Assembly (NCBI RefSeq): GCF_019649055.1
Contig: NW_026570255.1
Location: forward strand, 558,001-622,000
From: Paramacrobiotus metropolitanus
Taxonomy: Eukaryota; Tardigrada; Eutardigrada; Parachela; Macrobiotidae
Reading direction: 5' to 3'
DNA: 64,000 nt
Shown here: in pieces, positions 40,525 through 52,287 of the stretch
How the letters are laid out: the number at the start of each line of letters is the position of its first letter
Position numbering within the stretch: the stretch's first letter is position 1
Translations under genes and position numbers: made by a program
The notes under the pieces: model-generated
Told to the model about the DNA's origin: nothing
The model's input: the letters and a program-made list of their open reading frames with translations, nothing else
Databases searched by the model: none

Positions 40525-42041
40525 TTATAAACACGCATTTATAAGCCGTAGATGCTCACACGCAGGCACATACTCAAAACCCAACAATCCAGTGTTTTGC
40601 GATCCAGTACTTTTATCGACTGCTCGATCTGAAGCTTCTTTAAACACCCCGACAAAGAAGGCGTTGGTCATACTTGGAGGATCTCGTGGCTGACGGTTTT
40701 TAGGTTCAACCCAGTATTTCGCGGCTTTACGGTAGTCGTATTCGGCAACAGGAGGCATGTTTATGTCCACGTGCAGGTAATTTGCAATGTTTTCCGCTGA
40801 CAAGGAGGAACGGTCGTCAGACTTCAAGCGAGTATATGCCGAAATGAGGCGCTCGACGTCACAGGAATGCGGCACTGCTGCAATGATTCTCGCGAGTGCA
40901 ACAGAAATCGGCTGAAACTCTTCTTCTGACACTGCAAGTTTTAGAGCTTCTCTATCAGTTAGTGCTCTACCGTCGATCTTTCGGCAAAAGCTGTAGTATG
41001 CCGATCCAAACTGTCGCTTGTCGAGGTCGGGCGCAATCAAATTGTAGCAAGATTCTAAGGCCACTGCACTGGTGTGTTTGTCGAAAACTTTCATCGGCCA
41101 CAACGCGTTAAAAGCAGGCTCGTCGAGACTCATGCGGTCAGTAACGTAACTACGCAATGAGGCAATCACATCAGAGCGGACATCTTTAAATGGTCGAATC
41201 TGGGAGCGTAACGATGCCTTCGATTTGTCCTGCGTTCTTTCTCCCAAAGCTCCACACCGTAAAGACATTTGGTTCCGTTCTCTTCTTTAATCTCCTGCTG
41301 AAGTAAAGCCTCCCAGCCACCAAACAGAGGCTCCCGCAACAGACGTGACAGCTCGTCAATAATGGCAGCTGTCTTCTTTTGGAGGTCGAAAAGAGTTAAC
41401 GAGTCTGACTGAATTAACTTTTGGTACCGCGCAAATATACACAAAACATCTGCAAGTAAACAGTGCATTCGAAGACGATCCAGGTCCGTCAGGTTCTTTA
41501 AAAAGCCTTCCTTTGCGGCTTTACCACCATCGTCGCTTGATTTCATATAAGATACCAAGGCGCGCCACGAAGTCAAAATACTTTCCAGCAGAGTTTCCGA
41601 AAACTGTGCAAATCGAACTTCGAAGTGCTTGGGTAGGTGACGAACTTTAAACCCAGCTTCTTTTGCAATCAGTTCCAGTTCTGCAGTTCGGCTACCGGAT
41701 GAATGGAAATATGCTGCCAGAGCTGTCGCAGCCGTAATGACCCGGTGAACCTCAGTGCACTCGTCTGCAAGGGATTCAAAGGCGAGATTACTACGATGTG
41801 CTGCACACCACAACGTGATAAACGGAAGCAGGTTGCCAGAAGATGTGCGTTCACTACGAAGGGAGGCCCATAAACTGCAGCGCTCTCCGGTATTCAAGCT
41901 CTCTCCATCAGTGGTTAGGGATGACACCAAAGTAAACAGTTCTTCCCACGGAAGCACTCTGCTCACTGCACTTTTCACTGCAGCTACGTATCCTGCAAAT
42001 TTTAAGAATTTATTACCATCAGCACCAGCAGGATGTATCAC
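40525..42041 (-). pseudogene. hAT-type transposase, frameshifted and lacking its N-terminus
   Basis: The first part (42041 to about 41200) has SSLTTDGESLN, LPFITLWCAAHRSNLA and helical segments typical of the RNase H-like catalytic and insertion region of hAT transposases of the ZNF862/KIAA1586-like kind. The second part (about 41268-40525), in another frame, ends with the hAT dimerisation region: HSCDVERLISAYTRLKSDDR then ENIANYLHV. The two overlap at 41166-41268, where one frameshift is needed. No BED zinc finger or ATG is seen upstream. Decayed transposase is the simplest view; a domesticated gene is less likely because of the frameshift. Confidence 0.75.
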
Positions 42042-42049
42042 ATAATTAA

Positions 42050-42120
42050 CATAACAAAAACCTACGTATTTTTGTACAAAACTTAGTTTCCGGCTTCGCT
42101 TCGGTCAGATAGTTCTAGCC
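42050..42120 (+). repeat. Inverted-repeat arm A (partner at 46431-46500)
   Basis: It contains CATAACAA, TATTTTTGTACAAA and AGTTTCCGGCTTCGCTTCGG in the same order as the reverse complement of 46431-46500, with few mismatches. Confidence 0.75.
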
Positions 42121-42559
42121 TAAAGCTGCGCACTTCCCCGAGTTCCCTCGATATCCACACTGCTATACATGCTTGACCCGTGTACAATACTTGCGAAATG
42201 TGTTAAGTCAATTAAAATGCATACTGGATTAGTGGCAATAGGTGACCGTCATCGAAATATTCACCACAGTCTCTGTTCAGTACCATTCGAGTTACCGTGC
42301 AGACATTGAATACGCAGATGTATACACCGTCATACGCAAACATATGCACCCGTTAAATTTTCGCAAGGTCTGGGACAAAACTATTGCAGAGCGAGATTTT
42401 CACCGCGCGTGTAGGCGCGTCCGATCATTCCGGCGTGTTACACTTCGGCACCGCGGTGTCACTTTGGGCAACACCTTCTCCGGTCGAGGCTCACCTTTTG
42501 TAAATTTCTTTAGGTTCTATGTTGTTTTGCATTTTTCAAGTTTCCCGGATTTACTTAGT

Positions 42560-42960
42560 CTTCGCGCTTGATTTTACCGAGACAAGCTGCAGGCAGAGCA
42601 TAGAACCATACTCCGGCTTCCGGAACGGATACCGCCTTCAGGTGAGCGACTTCCTTCTGTGTCTTCTTCAAAGCTGCTAGCTGTGAAAAGGCCTGTAGCG
42701 TTGCGAGTGTATCCCAAGCTTTTTTAACATTTCGGAGCGGTTCGGCTGGAAGTTAATCCGTCTTAACCAGAGCCTTCCAGGCCTGCGTGGCGGCAGTTAC
42801 ATCCGTAGTCATCAGCGTCAGGCACAACCTGGAGATCAGTGGGCGCAGCGAAGAGCCCGATGCCAAATAGGCAGACGGTGCTAGCTTCTCCGTACGTCTG
42901 ATCCCCAAACCGCCAAAGCGAACGGGTAGGGAGGCCTAAAGCCACGTCAGGTGGTCCATC
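42560..42960 (-). pseudogene. Second fragment of the retroelement-type protein, frameshifted
   Basis: One minus-strand frame (42945-42763) has ALGLPTRSLWRFG and GIGLFAAPTDLQVVPD. Another (about 42740-42560) has KAWDTLATLQAF and PEAGVWFYALPAACLG. In the family as I remember it these blocks lie just upstream of the region found at 32998-33653. At least one frameshift separates them. Relationship to the other fragment is inference. Confidence 0.45.
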
Positions 42961-44516
42961 CGAACGTTGGTTATGGATCCCTCAGCGTCGCGGAACAATG
43001 TACAGTTATGTAAGTATAACTATGACGTCAAGCAGCTGATCGCTATGATGTCACCGCAGCCCAGGTCTATTACGTCGTCGTTAGATGCCGCGATGAAGCG
43101 TGGATATACAGCGTACTACAGCTTTAGGTTTCCTTCCGCTACAGAAACTCGCAACGAAATCGCGCTATTGCGTTCGCGCATTTAACCGCTATAAAGTCAT
43201 TGCTCACTGCCGTGTTTTTGCGGGTCCGGCTCTTTGAATTCAGTCCGAATTTTTGTTTTGCGACTCTGCCGATTGCTGCAACGTCAGGAACGAAGCATAT
43301 CGCGACGCTGCGGTTTTGTTGGCCCAACGCTTTAGAAATAATGGCGATGGTACTGCAGCTTATAAATTTTGCCCGTTACGAACGTTTATCGCAAAGAAAC
43401 GCTACGTTATCGCATTTAACCATCTTGATGCCATTGCTGGCTGTCGTTTGTTGCTGGCCTTTGCAGGCCAGATATTTAACTTCTATCCGTTTTGTAAGTT
43501 GTACCAACCAGCAGATCAGCCTGAACATCAGTATCTTCACAGTCTCCTCGTGCAAACAGAAAACCCGGGGTTTTATTTAGGAGAACTTAGAGAGGTGACC
43601 TGGTAAATGATGCCAAAAAATTCGGTTGCATGCACCAAAACATTTATTTTTTTGGACCCCTAACACCTGGTTGCATTGTTTCCTGACAATGTGGTAGCCG
43701 AACAAGTTGTATTCATCGGCGTAAGAACCAGTTGGGGCGCAAAATCCGGCCATTTGGCCGGGAGTTATGGGTGCAAAAAACAGCAAGAACTTTAAGCGCA
43801 AGAAGGTGTAATAAAGGTTTCATTATGGACCCAACTCCTTCACATTATGCACAACGAAGCATGAAGTAAGCATAAAGATCGTTTTGAACTTTTGACACAG
43901 TACCAGAATACTGCAATTTTTTCAGTTCTAAAGCGGATTTAAAATTTTGAATATACAATTTAAAACAGGAAGAACTTAATGGAAGTCTGATTTCATGCTA
44001 AAACGATCTTTAGGCGTATATACCATTGTGCGCAAAACAAGATCGGTCCATAATGATACTTTTGGTGTCCTTTTTGTTTTTAAAAACCTTTGATTACATT
44101 TTCGTGCACAGTTCTTGTTATGTCAGATGGATCAAATTCTTTATCTCTTTGTGTAACCCTAGTAAAAGTGCAGGCTGAGTTGTGCTCGTTGATGTGCATA
44201 TTGAAAAATAAGTAAAATAAAGATATTTTATACCTCATTTACCAACGGAATGGTGCGCCCACAAATGGTCTTCACATCGTTGCAAGCAAACCATTTTATC
44301 ACAGAATGCAGTAAACCGATTCGATAAGCCTTTGGGGGTGCGGGATTGAAATTTTTTTAAAAACCCAAATTCAGCGTCATTACCGGGTCACTTCCTTCAA
44401 GAAAACGTAAATTATTCACTACAATTAACGTTCTACTGCAAACATAGATTCTGACTCGGAACATAAGCAATTGCTTTTCGTGGACCAACCAGTTTCTTAT
44501 GCCTGAATCTGAATCT
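42961..44516. other. No gene recognised
   Basis: Short frames only. The stretch 43595-43680 on minus resembles 47760-47855 on plus (both read ...LGVQ...F.AC.RI...H in one frame), so it is part of a dispersed repeat. Confidence 0.45.
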
Positions 44517-46152
44517 GCGTGTTGCGGCTTATAGGCCAAGCCAAGCCAAGCACGGCAGCACTGTTGCGGCCCGTTGCTGCGTGTTGCGCGGCTTACAGGC
44601 CGTGTTGCGCCTGTTGCGGCGTTGCGCTGGCATAGCCCAGCCAAGCACGGCAGCACTGTTGCGGCCCGTTGCTTCGTGTTGCGGCTTACAGGCCGTGTTG
44701 CGCCTGTTGCGGCGTTGCGCTGGCATAGCCCAGCCAAGCACGGCAGCAATTTTGCGGCCCGTTGCTGCGTGTTACGGCTTATAGGCCGTGTTGCGCCTGT
44801 AGCGGCGTTGCGCTGGCATAGCCCAGCCAAGCACGGCAGCACTGTTGCGGCCCGTTGCTGCGTGTTGCGGCTTATAGGCCGTGTTGCGCCTGTTGCGGCG
44901 TTGCGCTGGCATAGCCAAGCACGGCAGCACTGTTGCGGCCCGTTGCTGCGTGTTGCGGCTTACAGGCCGTGTTGCGCCTGTTGCGGCGTTGCGCTGGCAT
45001 AGCCAATAAGCACGGCAGCACTGTTGCGACCGTTGCTGCGTGTTGCGGCTTACAGGCCGTGTTGCGCCTGTAGCGGCGTTGCGCTGGCATAGCCCAATAA
45101 GCACGGCAGCACTGTTGCGGCCCGTTGCTGCGTGTTGCGGCTTACAGGCCGTGTTGCGCCTGTTGCGGCGTTGCGCTGGCATAGCCCAATAAGCACGGCA
45201 GCACTGTTGCGGCCCGTTGCTGCGTGTTACGGCTTATAGGCCGTGTTGCGCCATGGCGTTGCGCTGGCATAATAATAAGCACGGCAGCACTGTTGCGGCC
45301 CGTTGCTTCGTGTTGCGGCTTACAGGCCGTGTTGCGCCTGTTGCGGCGTTGCGCTGGCATAGCCAATAAGCACGGCAACACTGTTGCGGCCCGTTGCTGC
45401 GTGTTGCGGCTTATAGGCCGTGTTGCGCCTGTTGCGGCGTTGCGCTGGCATAGCCAATAAGCACGGCAACACTGTTGCGGCCCGTTGCTGCGTGTTGCGG
45501 CTTACAGGCCGTGTTGCGCCTGTTGCGGCGTTGCGCTGGCATAGCCCAATAAGCACGGCAGCACTGTTGCGGCCCGTTGCTGCGTGTTGCGGCTACAGGC
45601 CGTGTTGCGCCTGTTGCGGCGTTGCGCTGGCATATCCAATGAAGCACGGCAGCACTGTTGCGGCCCGTTGCTGCGTGTTGCGGCTTACAGGCCGTGTTGC
45701 GCCTGTTGCGGCGTTGCGCTGGCATAGCCCAGAGTAAGCACGGCAGCACTGTTGCGGCCCGTTGCTGCGTGTTGCGGCTTACAGGCCGTGTTGCGCCTGT
45801 TGCGGCGTTGCGCTGGCATAGCCCAGCCAAGCACGGCAGCACTGTTGCGGCCCGTTGCTGCGTGTTACGGCTTATAGGCCGTGTTGCGCCTGTAGCGGCG
45901 TTGCGCTGGCATAGCCCAGCCAAGCACGGCAGCACTGTTGCGGCCCGTTGCTTCGTGTTGCGGCTTACAGGCCGTGTTGCGCCTGTTGCGGCGTTGCGCT
46001 GGCATAGCCCAGCCAAGCACGGCAGCACTGTTGCGGCCCGTTGCTGCGTGTTGCGGCTTATAGGCCGTGTTGCGCCTGTTGCGGCGTTGCACTGGCATAG
46101 CCCAGCCGAGCACGGCAGCACTGTTGCGGCCCGTTGCTGCGTGTTGCGGCTT
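44517..46152 (-). repeat. Satellite block, ~93-bp unit, about 17 copies, opposite orientation to 32411-32925
   Basis: Same unit as the 32.4-kb block but reverse-complemented. A conserved ~80-bp core (TGTTGCGGCCCGTTGCTGCG...) alternates with a 6-12-bp linker that differs between units (for example GCCCAGCCAAG, GCCAATAAG, TCCAATGAAG). Confidence 0.93.
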
Positions 46153-48977
46153 GGAATGATTGCTGCGCCGATGCTGTCGCGCAACGCATGATCTTGGTAC
46201 GGATTGAGCCAGTCCTACGCCCGTCATATGTGGCCTGAATATCCGGCATGTAGAGTCTTACAGAGAATGCGCCTGGTGCGGCCCTCTGCATTGACATTCA
46301 TAAATTCAGATTCGAAATCAGTTTTCAGTGGTAATATGGAGCGCATACAATCACACTCACTGAGTTCGCGCCAAAAATCTCTGATCTGAGTGGACTTTAT
46401 GTATGATAACTAGCGAAGGGCACCGCTTTTGGCTAGCACTATTAGACCGAAGCGAAGCCGGAAACTGAGATTTGTACAAAAATACTTAGGGTAATTGTTA
46501 TGTGGTTTTAATACGCAATACCAATCAAAATAAAAAAAATTGCAAGCGCTAGCACACTACATCACAGTTAAAATTTAAGCATTAAGACATTGATGTTATT
46601 ATTTCCATGTCGATTAATGTTGACAAGTACATAATGTTTATGTTGATTAGGTATTTATTTGTATTAAATATTAGGAAATAGCTATTCTCACCACCCTGAC
46701 ACCACCTTTGTAATGTCATCGAAAGCCAGCATTAATAAAACCGGATGCGATTTCCCGCTTGCCAGTGTGGACTAACGCTTTATCACACGTAATGTCTTGA
46801 CCTTTGTGTAACCAGGTTATTTCCCTAGCTAATGTGAGCGGGAACTGTGTTCTTGTGCAATTTTCGGACTTGCCCAACCATTTTGTTGTGACTGTAGGTA
46901 TCGGAACACAGTTATTTACAATTAGGTAAGTATATCGAATTCCGCCATTACCACGTCGGGCATCGAGCCTGATGGAGAAGTACTCCGAGTTCGTACACTA
47001 CATAATATTGCAACGGCAACTTCTAAGCTGCCACTAGTGGAGTGGGTTAATCCACCCGTACCACGATAAAACGAGGTTTGATGGTTCGTCGGTGATGTTG
47101 CGAGTTAGCGAATTACCCAAAAATCAGTTATGCAATTGCGAACAGGTGAACCGATACCGGCGCGATTGTCAAAGTGCACAAACATTTTTAATCAGCTGAA
47201 AAGTCATTGGGGAAGAGCAAGGGCAAGGGCAAGAGCAAGAATGATCTTAGAACATTCAGACAATCTCAGAAGTCTAGAAAATCCACGTTAGAACTGGTCA
47301 TTTCGTACAAGTACACATTCAGATGTTTCCGGTTGAACTAGCAACAATGAGATGTACATCTTCACTACAGATCTCATTTGTACGGCTACAATATTATATC
47401 TCGCACATATCCTAACGCCACAAGACTTTATCAGTCCAGATGTTTCTTTAAGCGTTACCCTGCTTTCCCTATTCAAACACAGTGTCGGTTCGAGACCAAC
47501 TTCCTGTTCTTCGCTTCCTATTAAATGGTATACGTTAATTAATTACCAATTTACGGGTATCGCAGTACAAGTACGAACTAAGTATAGGAACTAAGTACTA
47601 AAACGGATGAGGATGACAGGACAGAAAGGTGGGGGGGGGATAATTCATGATATTTACGGGGATAATTAGTGATAAGAATTTAATTGCCTTTAGCCGCACT
47701 GCCAGCCTGCCACCACTGTGCTGCGCCCGTATTTTTGCTACCGGCATTTTCAATGTCATAAAGCAAAAGCAAAGAAGTGTTTGGGAGTGCAAGAAAGTGA
47801 AATTTTTCGTGCATGCACACGAATTTGGTGCCATGTATCGGGCCACTTCCCTTTAGGCATTTTCGTTGTGACTTCGAGCTTCGAGAATTTTTGTACTTCA
47901 TCGTTTGTCTGGACTGGCGGAAGTCACAATCACACCTGCAGAATGATCCTGTCTTTGATCCAGAATGATCCTCTTTGTTCACCTCCTGTTGACCCTACCG
48001 TTTTTCGCTTGTACAGAGCCTGTATACCTTGTTTTCTATTCAAAAAGAAATTTAAGAACTGGTATAGTCAGTAATGCCAGTAGACGTTACCTGTATACCT
48101 TACGTTACCTGTAAACGAGCCTGTATACCTTTTTTTCTTTTTAAAGAGAAATTTAAGAACTGGTATAGTCAGTAATGCCAGTAAACGTGACCTTCACACT
48201 TCTTATTATTGAATCTTCACCCTTATTATTATTCTTCACGTGACCTTATTACTGATTTTTACTCTATGAAATACTGCCTTACGTATCTATAACAAAAACT
48301 CATGATAATACCCAAAATATTACGTTCTGGATATTCAGTGGTTTAGTGCGAGACCGACAAACAGACAAAAGCGCCGTATTGCTGTTCTTCTTATACTGAG
48401 TATTTCATATAACACTCAAATTCATACGATAGACACATACTTTTTTAATATATTTAATTTTTAATTATATCTATTTTATTTTAATTTAATAATTTTTTTG
48501 TGACCGACGGACAAATTAGTGCGTGACCGGCGGACAGACAAAATTTTAGTTTTCTTGAACATAGAGGACCTTCGCTTCGCTTCGATCGATTATTATGCTA
48601 TCGGTTAGGGCTTGAGTAAGTAAAGGAAAGCAGCCGCTATTTGTGCCCGCACATCCGATTAGTGTCAAGCAAGTACTAACAAATAACCGCACACACAACG
48701 CTCTTCACCAATGACGTGGTGTCATTGTTGACTGTTGCGCGGGTCCAGTGAGGTGTAATGTCTTCAGGGAATAACGCCGTGCCGGTGATGTTGGGCACGA
48801 TGCTTTCAACGAGCTATCATGCTGTTTCCAGCAGACACCATTACAACTCCGCCTAAAATTTTCGCCCGTAAAATAAGTTATTGATAGAAAATTTCCATGT
48901 GTAACTTTTTACTACATCCTTAAAAACTTCTTAAATTTTCTCCAGTAGTACTAAGTTAAAACCTATTCCGTACCAAG
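46153..48977. other. No gene recognised; holds arm B of an inverted repeat and a tandem duplication
   Basis: 46431-46500 pairs with 42050-42120. A ~71-bp segment at 48016-48086 is repeated at 48117-48187 with few changes (GAGCCTGTATACCTT...AATGCCAGTA). The rest is AT-rich without domains. Confidence 0.55.
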
Positions 48978-50500
48978 ATGCTGCTGTGCAATAAGCGCCA
49001 GGTTTTACTGATCGTTTTCACGGGGCTGTTGGTGGTGATGACCATTCTGGATCTGGGCGATATGACCAACTACACCACCTCGCCCTTCCTCAACACCGAA
49101 CTGATCGGCGCCAGCCCGGTCCTGGCCGCCATGAGTCTCCTGCAAACCCAGACAATCTTATTACGCAGCTCCGCGATTTGCGTGGTCCTCTGCATTAACT
49201 CCAACGCTCCACGCAGCTTCTCATTCAACGGACTGCGGAACCACTGGAAAGACTCCCGCTACCGAAAGGTCACTATCGGAGCGCTGCTAGCCTTGGTACT
49301 GTTCGTCTTACGTCTGGTCCCGGCGACCTCCACAGCGAGTAGGGCCCAGCACCCGTATTTCGTCTTCCCGCTGTCGCCCATCGTGGAGACCGTCATCACG
49401 GCGGGGATCCTCTCCTTCCCCGTGTTGGTGATTATCTTCACCGAAATCGGCTTCGCGTACGATTGCGTGGCACTCGCCGGTCATGGCGAAGACGTTCTCC
49501 ACCACGTCAACGGTGTCACCGGCACCCTCCACGAGAAGCTGTCCGGCGGGGAGTTTCTGGAGATTTTGAAGAACCTGCATTTACGGTATGACGAACTGGT
49601 GAAGCGGGTGCGGGCGATGGAAGCCGGGTGCGGTTGGCCGGTGTTTATCTGTATTGTCGGGGATATGTTGGAGGTGTTGGTGGTGATGTCGTGGTTCGTG
49701 CTGTACGCGTACGTCCCGGCGTTGTCGCCGGTGCGGAAGATCTTGAAGTTTGCGATGAGTGCGCCGCTCCTGTTGGTGCAGTTTTATTTGACGATGCGAG
49801 TGCCGATGCAGCTGACGAAACTGGTAAGCAGTGAAATGCGAAATATTTTCGCGCAGAATAAACTGTAAAAAAATTAAATCAGTTACTCAAAAAAATCGAT
49901 TTACCAAAATTTCTATTGGTTCTTAAATTAAACCCGAAATAAAAGGGATTTTATCCGCTAAATAAACTGTTAATTTGTGTAAAACCATAAAAAAATTCAG
50001 ATTTAATAGACTTAGCTTGTGCTGGTTTTGCAGCAGGTGCGGTGTGCCGATGCAGTAGAAGCGCTGGTGTATCGTCGGCAGCTGACGCGGTCCGCGGTAA
50101 GTTATCCCAGTTTACATACGATGCAATAGAATGGCTTGAAATCTTACGAAACGGCTAAACTACTCAATTTCTTTTAAACTTTCTAGAATCCATCCTTCAC
50201 GGAATACAGTCTGATGAAGTCGCTGGCCGAACGTTCGCACGGGAAGGAGCTGACGATTTCGGTGGGCGGCGGTGTGGTGCATCTAACACCAGCCACAGCG
50301 CTCATGGTTTGTTGCGTTTCACAAAACAAGCTTTCCGGTTTTTTAGCTGTATTTTATGTATAAAGCAGAAATGACATTTTCAGCTCGGTTATTTCCTAAT
50401 CGGGTTCCTCGTCTTCGCGATTGACCGCATGGAAAGCTCACAGGAAACCATCGATCAAGGTCTACTGATCGCAGCCGGACGACTCAACCGCACTGCTTAG
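48978..50500 (+). CDS. Gustatory-receptor-like seven-transmembrane protein, four exons
   Basis: Proposed exons: 48978-49823, 50034-50096, 50187-50306, 50384-50500 (381 residues). All introns are GT-AG and phase 0. About seven hydrophobic segments are visible, including residues 7-25, 98-118, 135-160, 220-245 and 255-280, with the last in exon 4 (LGYFLIGFLVFAIDRM). A long first exon followed by three short phase-0 exons coding the C-terminus is typical of arthropod gustatory receptor genes. The canonical TYxxxxxQ motif of the last segment is absent; a GFLxF-I-(D/E)R pattern is shared with the neighbour at 52288. A ligand-gated channel role is expected for the superfamily; the ligand is unknown. 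The gene ends TAG and is convergent to its paralogue. Confidence 0.8.
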
Positions 50501-51168
50501 AACCGTAATCTTCAAGCGTTTGAACAAAACAGCCACTAATTTCGTTTAATAAAGCATCATCCTTGCAAACCGTACTTGTACTGCTGTTTACTTAATGTCG
50601 AAGGAAGGATCTGTTGATCCTACTCTGTACATTATCGTGTGTTCTATCTGTACTTTTTTGTAAGTACTTTTGTTGAACGTTGTATCGTCAATCATGCGGC
50701 GATGAAGAACTCTTCACAAATAACGTTTAATTTAGTGTATGTGGGCTTCGTAACCCACATTACAGTACTCTGTACATTACAAACTTCGGATCTTCGTTAA
50801 ACAGCAACTCAGCATTTCAACGAGCGAAATGCATTTTGGTAAGTGTAATATTGTTAGATATTACATTAGGTGCGTATGTCTTTTCAGTATCGACTGTACG
50901 TCTTTTCAGTATCGAGCCATCAAAGCAGCAATTTCAATGACTCGGAAACATTCGGTGCGCTATAGTGTCTGCATAGCGTGTCTGCTATAGTGTCTGCATA
51001 GCTATAGTGTCTGCTTCAAATTCTGAATAAATTGTCAGCCAGACTTTAATTACAATAAGCAGGTTGTATCCGTACCGTGGCCTTAAAGCGCCACGGTATG
51101 AGAAGTAATTTGTTTCTAAAATATTGTGCGTAAATAATATATTGACGAATAAACTGGCTGGAGAGCGT
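50501..51168. other. 3' spacer, no gene
   Basis: AT-rich. It includes a short triplicated phrase CTATAGTGTCTGCATAG at about 50970-51015. Confidence 0.5.
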
Positions 51169-51723
51169 CTACGCTTTCTTCCCGGTTCGTTGCACGATCT
51201 GCGTGTTCTGCCGCATCCGCTCGGCCAGCGAGGGATGCAACGCCTGCATTCCCTGTTGGTAGGCCGTCTTCAGTTCCGCAGCTGCGCCATCCTTGCGCGC
51301 TGTGGCATTCAGCATGTTGGGATGGACGTCTAACCGACGCGGGAGGTTCCACGTACTGACGAAGCTGTATTGCAACATTAGTAAATAAAATTGGCTTTTT
51401 GTTTACCTTGACGCAACGGAGAAATCGCGCACACCTGGGATATGCCGTCGCTGTGGGACCGCGATATTTAGTGTCGACGAAGCGACCGTTCAGATCGCAG
51501 AAGGGAATTGTTACTCCGGTTTGGAAATTGGGGCGCTGTAATGTGAATAACAAATATGAACAAGAAAATGATTAATTTTATCGCGGAATTTCGTGTTTAC
51601 GATTTAAAGAAAAAATTACAGAAGGGAGGCAGTGTCCAGCACCTTTGCAGTGGCGTCCGCTCGCAGCTGCGCCCATCCTGTCTGCCAGTTGCGCATGGTG
51701 GACGGCTTGTATGCTCCGTCATA
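51169..51723 (-). CDS. Small uncharacterised protein, three C-terminal exons found
   Basis: Exons on minus: 51723-51643, 51535-51435, 51364-51169. Splice sites are GT-AG and phases agree (0, 2). The protein part is about 124 residues: an aromatic/basic start (YDGAYKP, MRNWQTGW), a middle with FCDLNGRFVDTKYRG, and a basic/helical end (LPRRLDVHPN, QRTGKK). The first listed exon begins in phase 0 after a clear acceptor and has an internal ATG, so an upstream exon may be missing. I do not recognise the family; small ciliary microtubule-binding proteins have a similar look, which is only an impression. Confidence 0.55.
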
Positions 51724-52287
51724 CTGGAATAACCAGAATAATCCATTAATCTTTAAATCAGAATTATTTTCGTCATTGTTACTGGATTTTATTACTGGAA
51801 TAATCAGATTTAACTTCGTCAGCTTTTCAATGGTCAACATTTCGATTCTTCTACCTGATTGGCGCTGTAGTTCGATGACATTTTAAGCTCAAGATGCCAA
51901 ACCGTTTCTTCATAGGATTCGTCAAGAATTCAAGTTTTAGATCAACACACGCAAAATTAACGGATTTCCAGCTAAGCTAGAAACCTAAGCTGGGTTTTCA
52001 ATGCTAATCTTGTTTTTTCGTCACGTTTCAGTGGATGTTTCCATAGAGAACATTAAAAATACGGTTTATGTAAACTGCATTTAAATTGTTTCTTGCTAAT
52101 ACATTTTTTCCATTGAGCTGATATGTCACAACACATTCAAAACGCCAGTACAGAAGAACACCGTATGATTTCTCCTTTTCACACCAAAACAAAAAACTCA
52201 GCATTCACAGTTGTGAGTTGGTTATTTATTTCAAGTTCCAGGGACGGTGACCTTTGCGGTAAGAAACAAATAATTTTAATAACGGTA

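Noticed and set aside
44517-46152. CRISPR-like array (conserved repeat with variable spacer)
   Set aside because: The genome is eukaryotic, the variable linker is only 6-12 bp and the repeat is ~80 bp; this is satellite DNA.
44357-46297. Long open frames (up to 257 codons) across the satellite on both strands
   Set aside because: They come from a stop-free 93-bp repeat unit; several frames are open at once and there is no start, splice or composition support for a gene.
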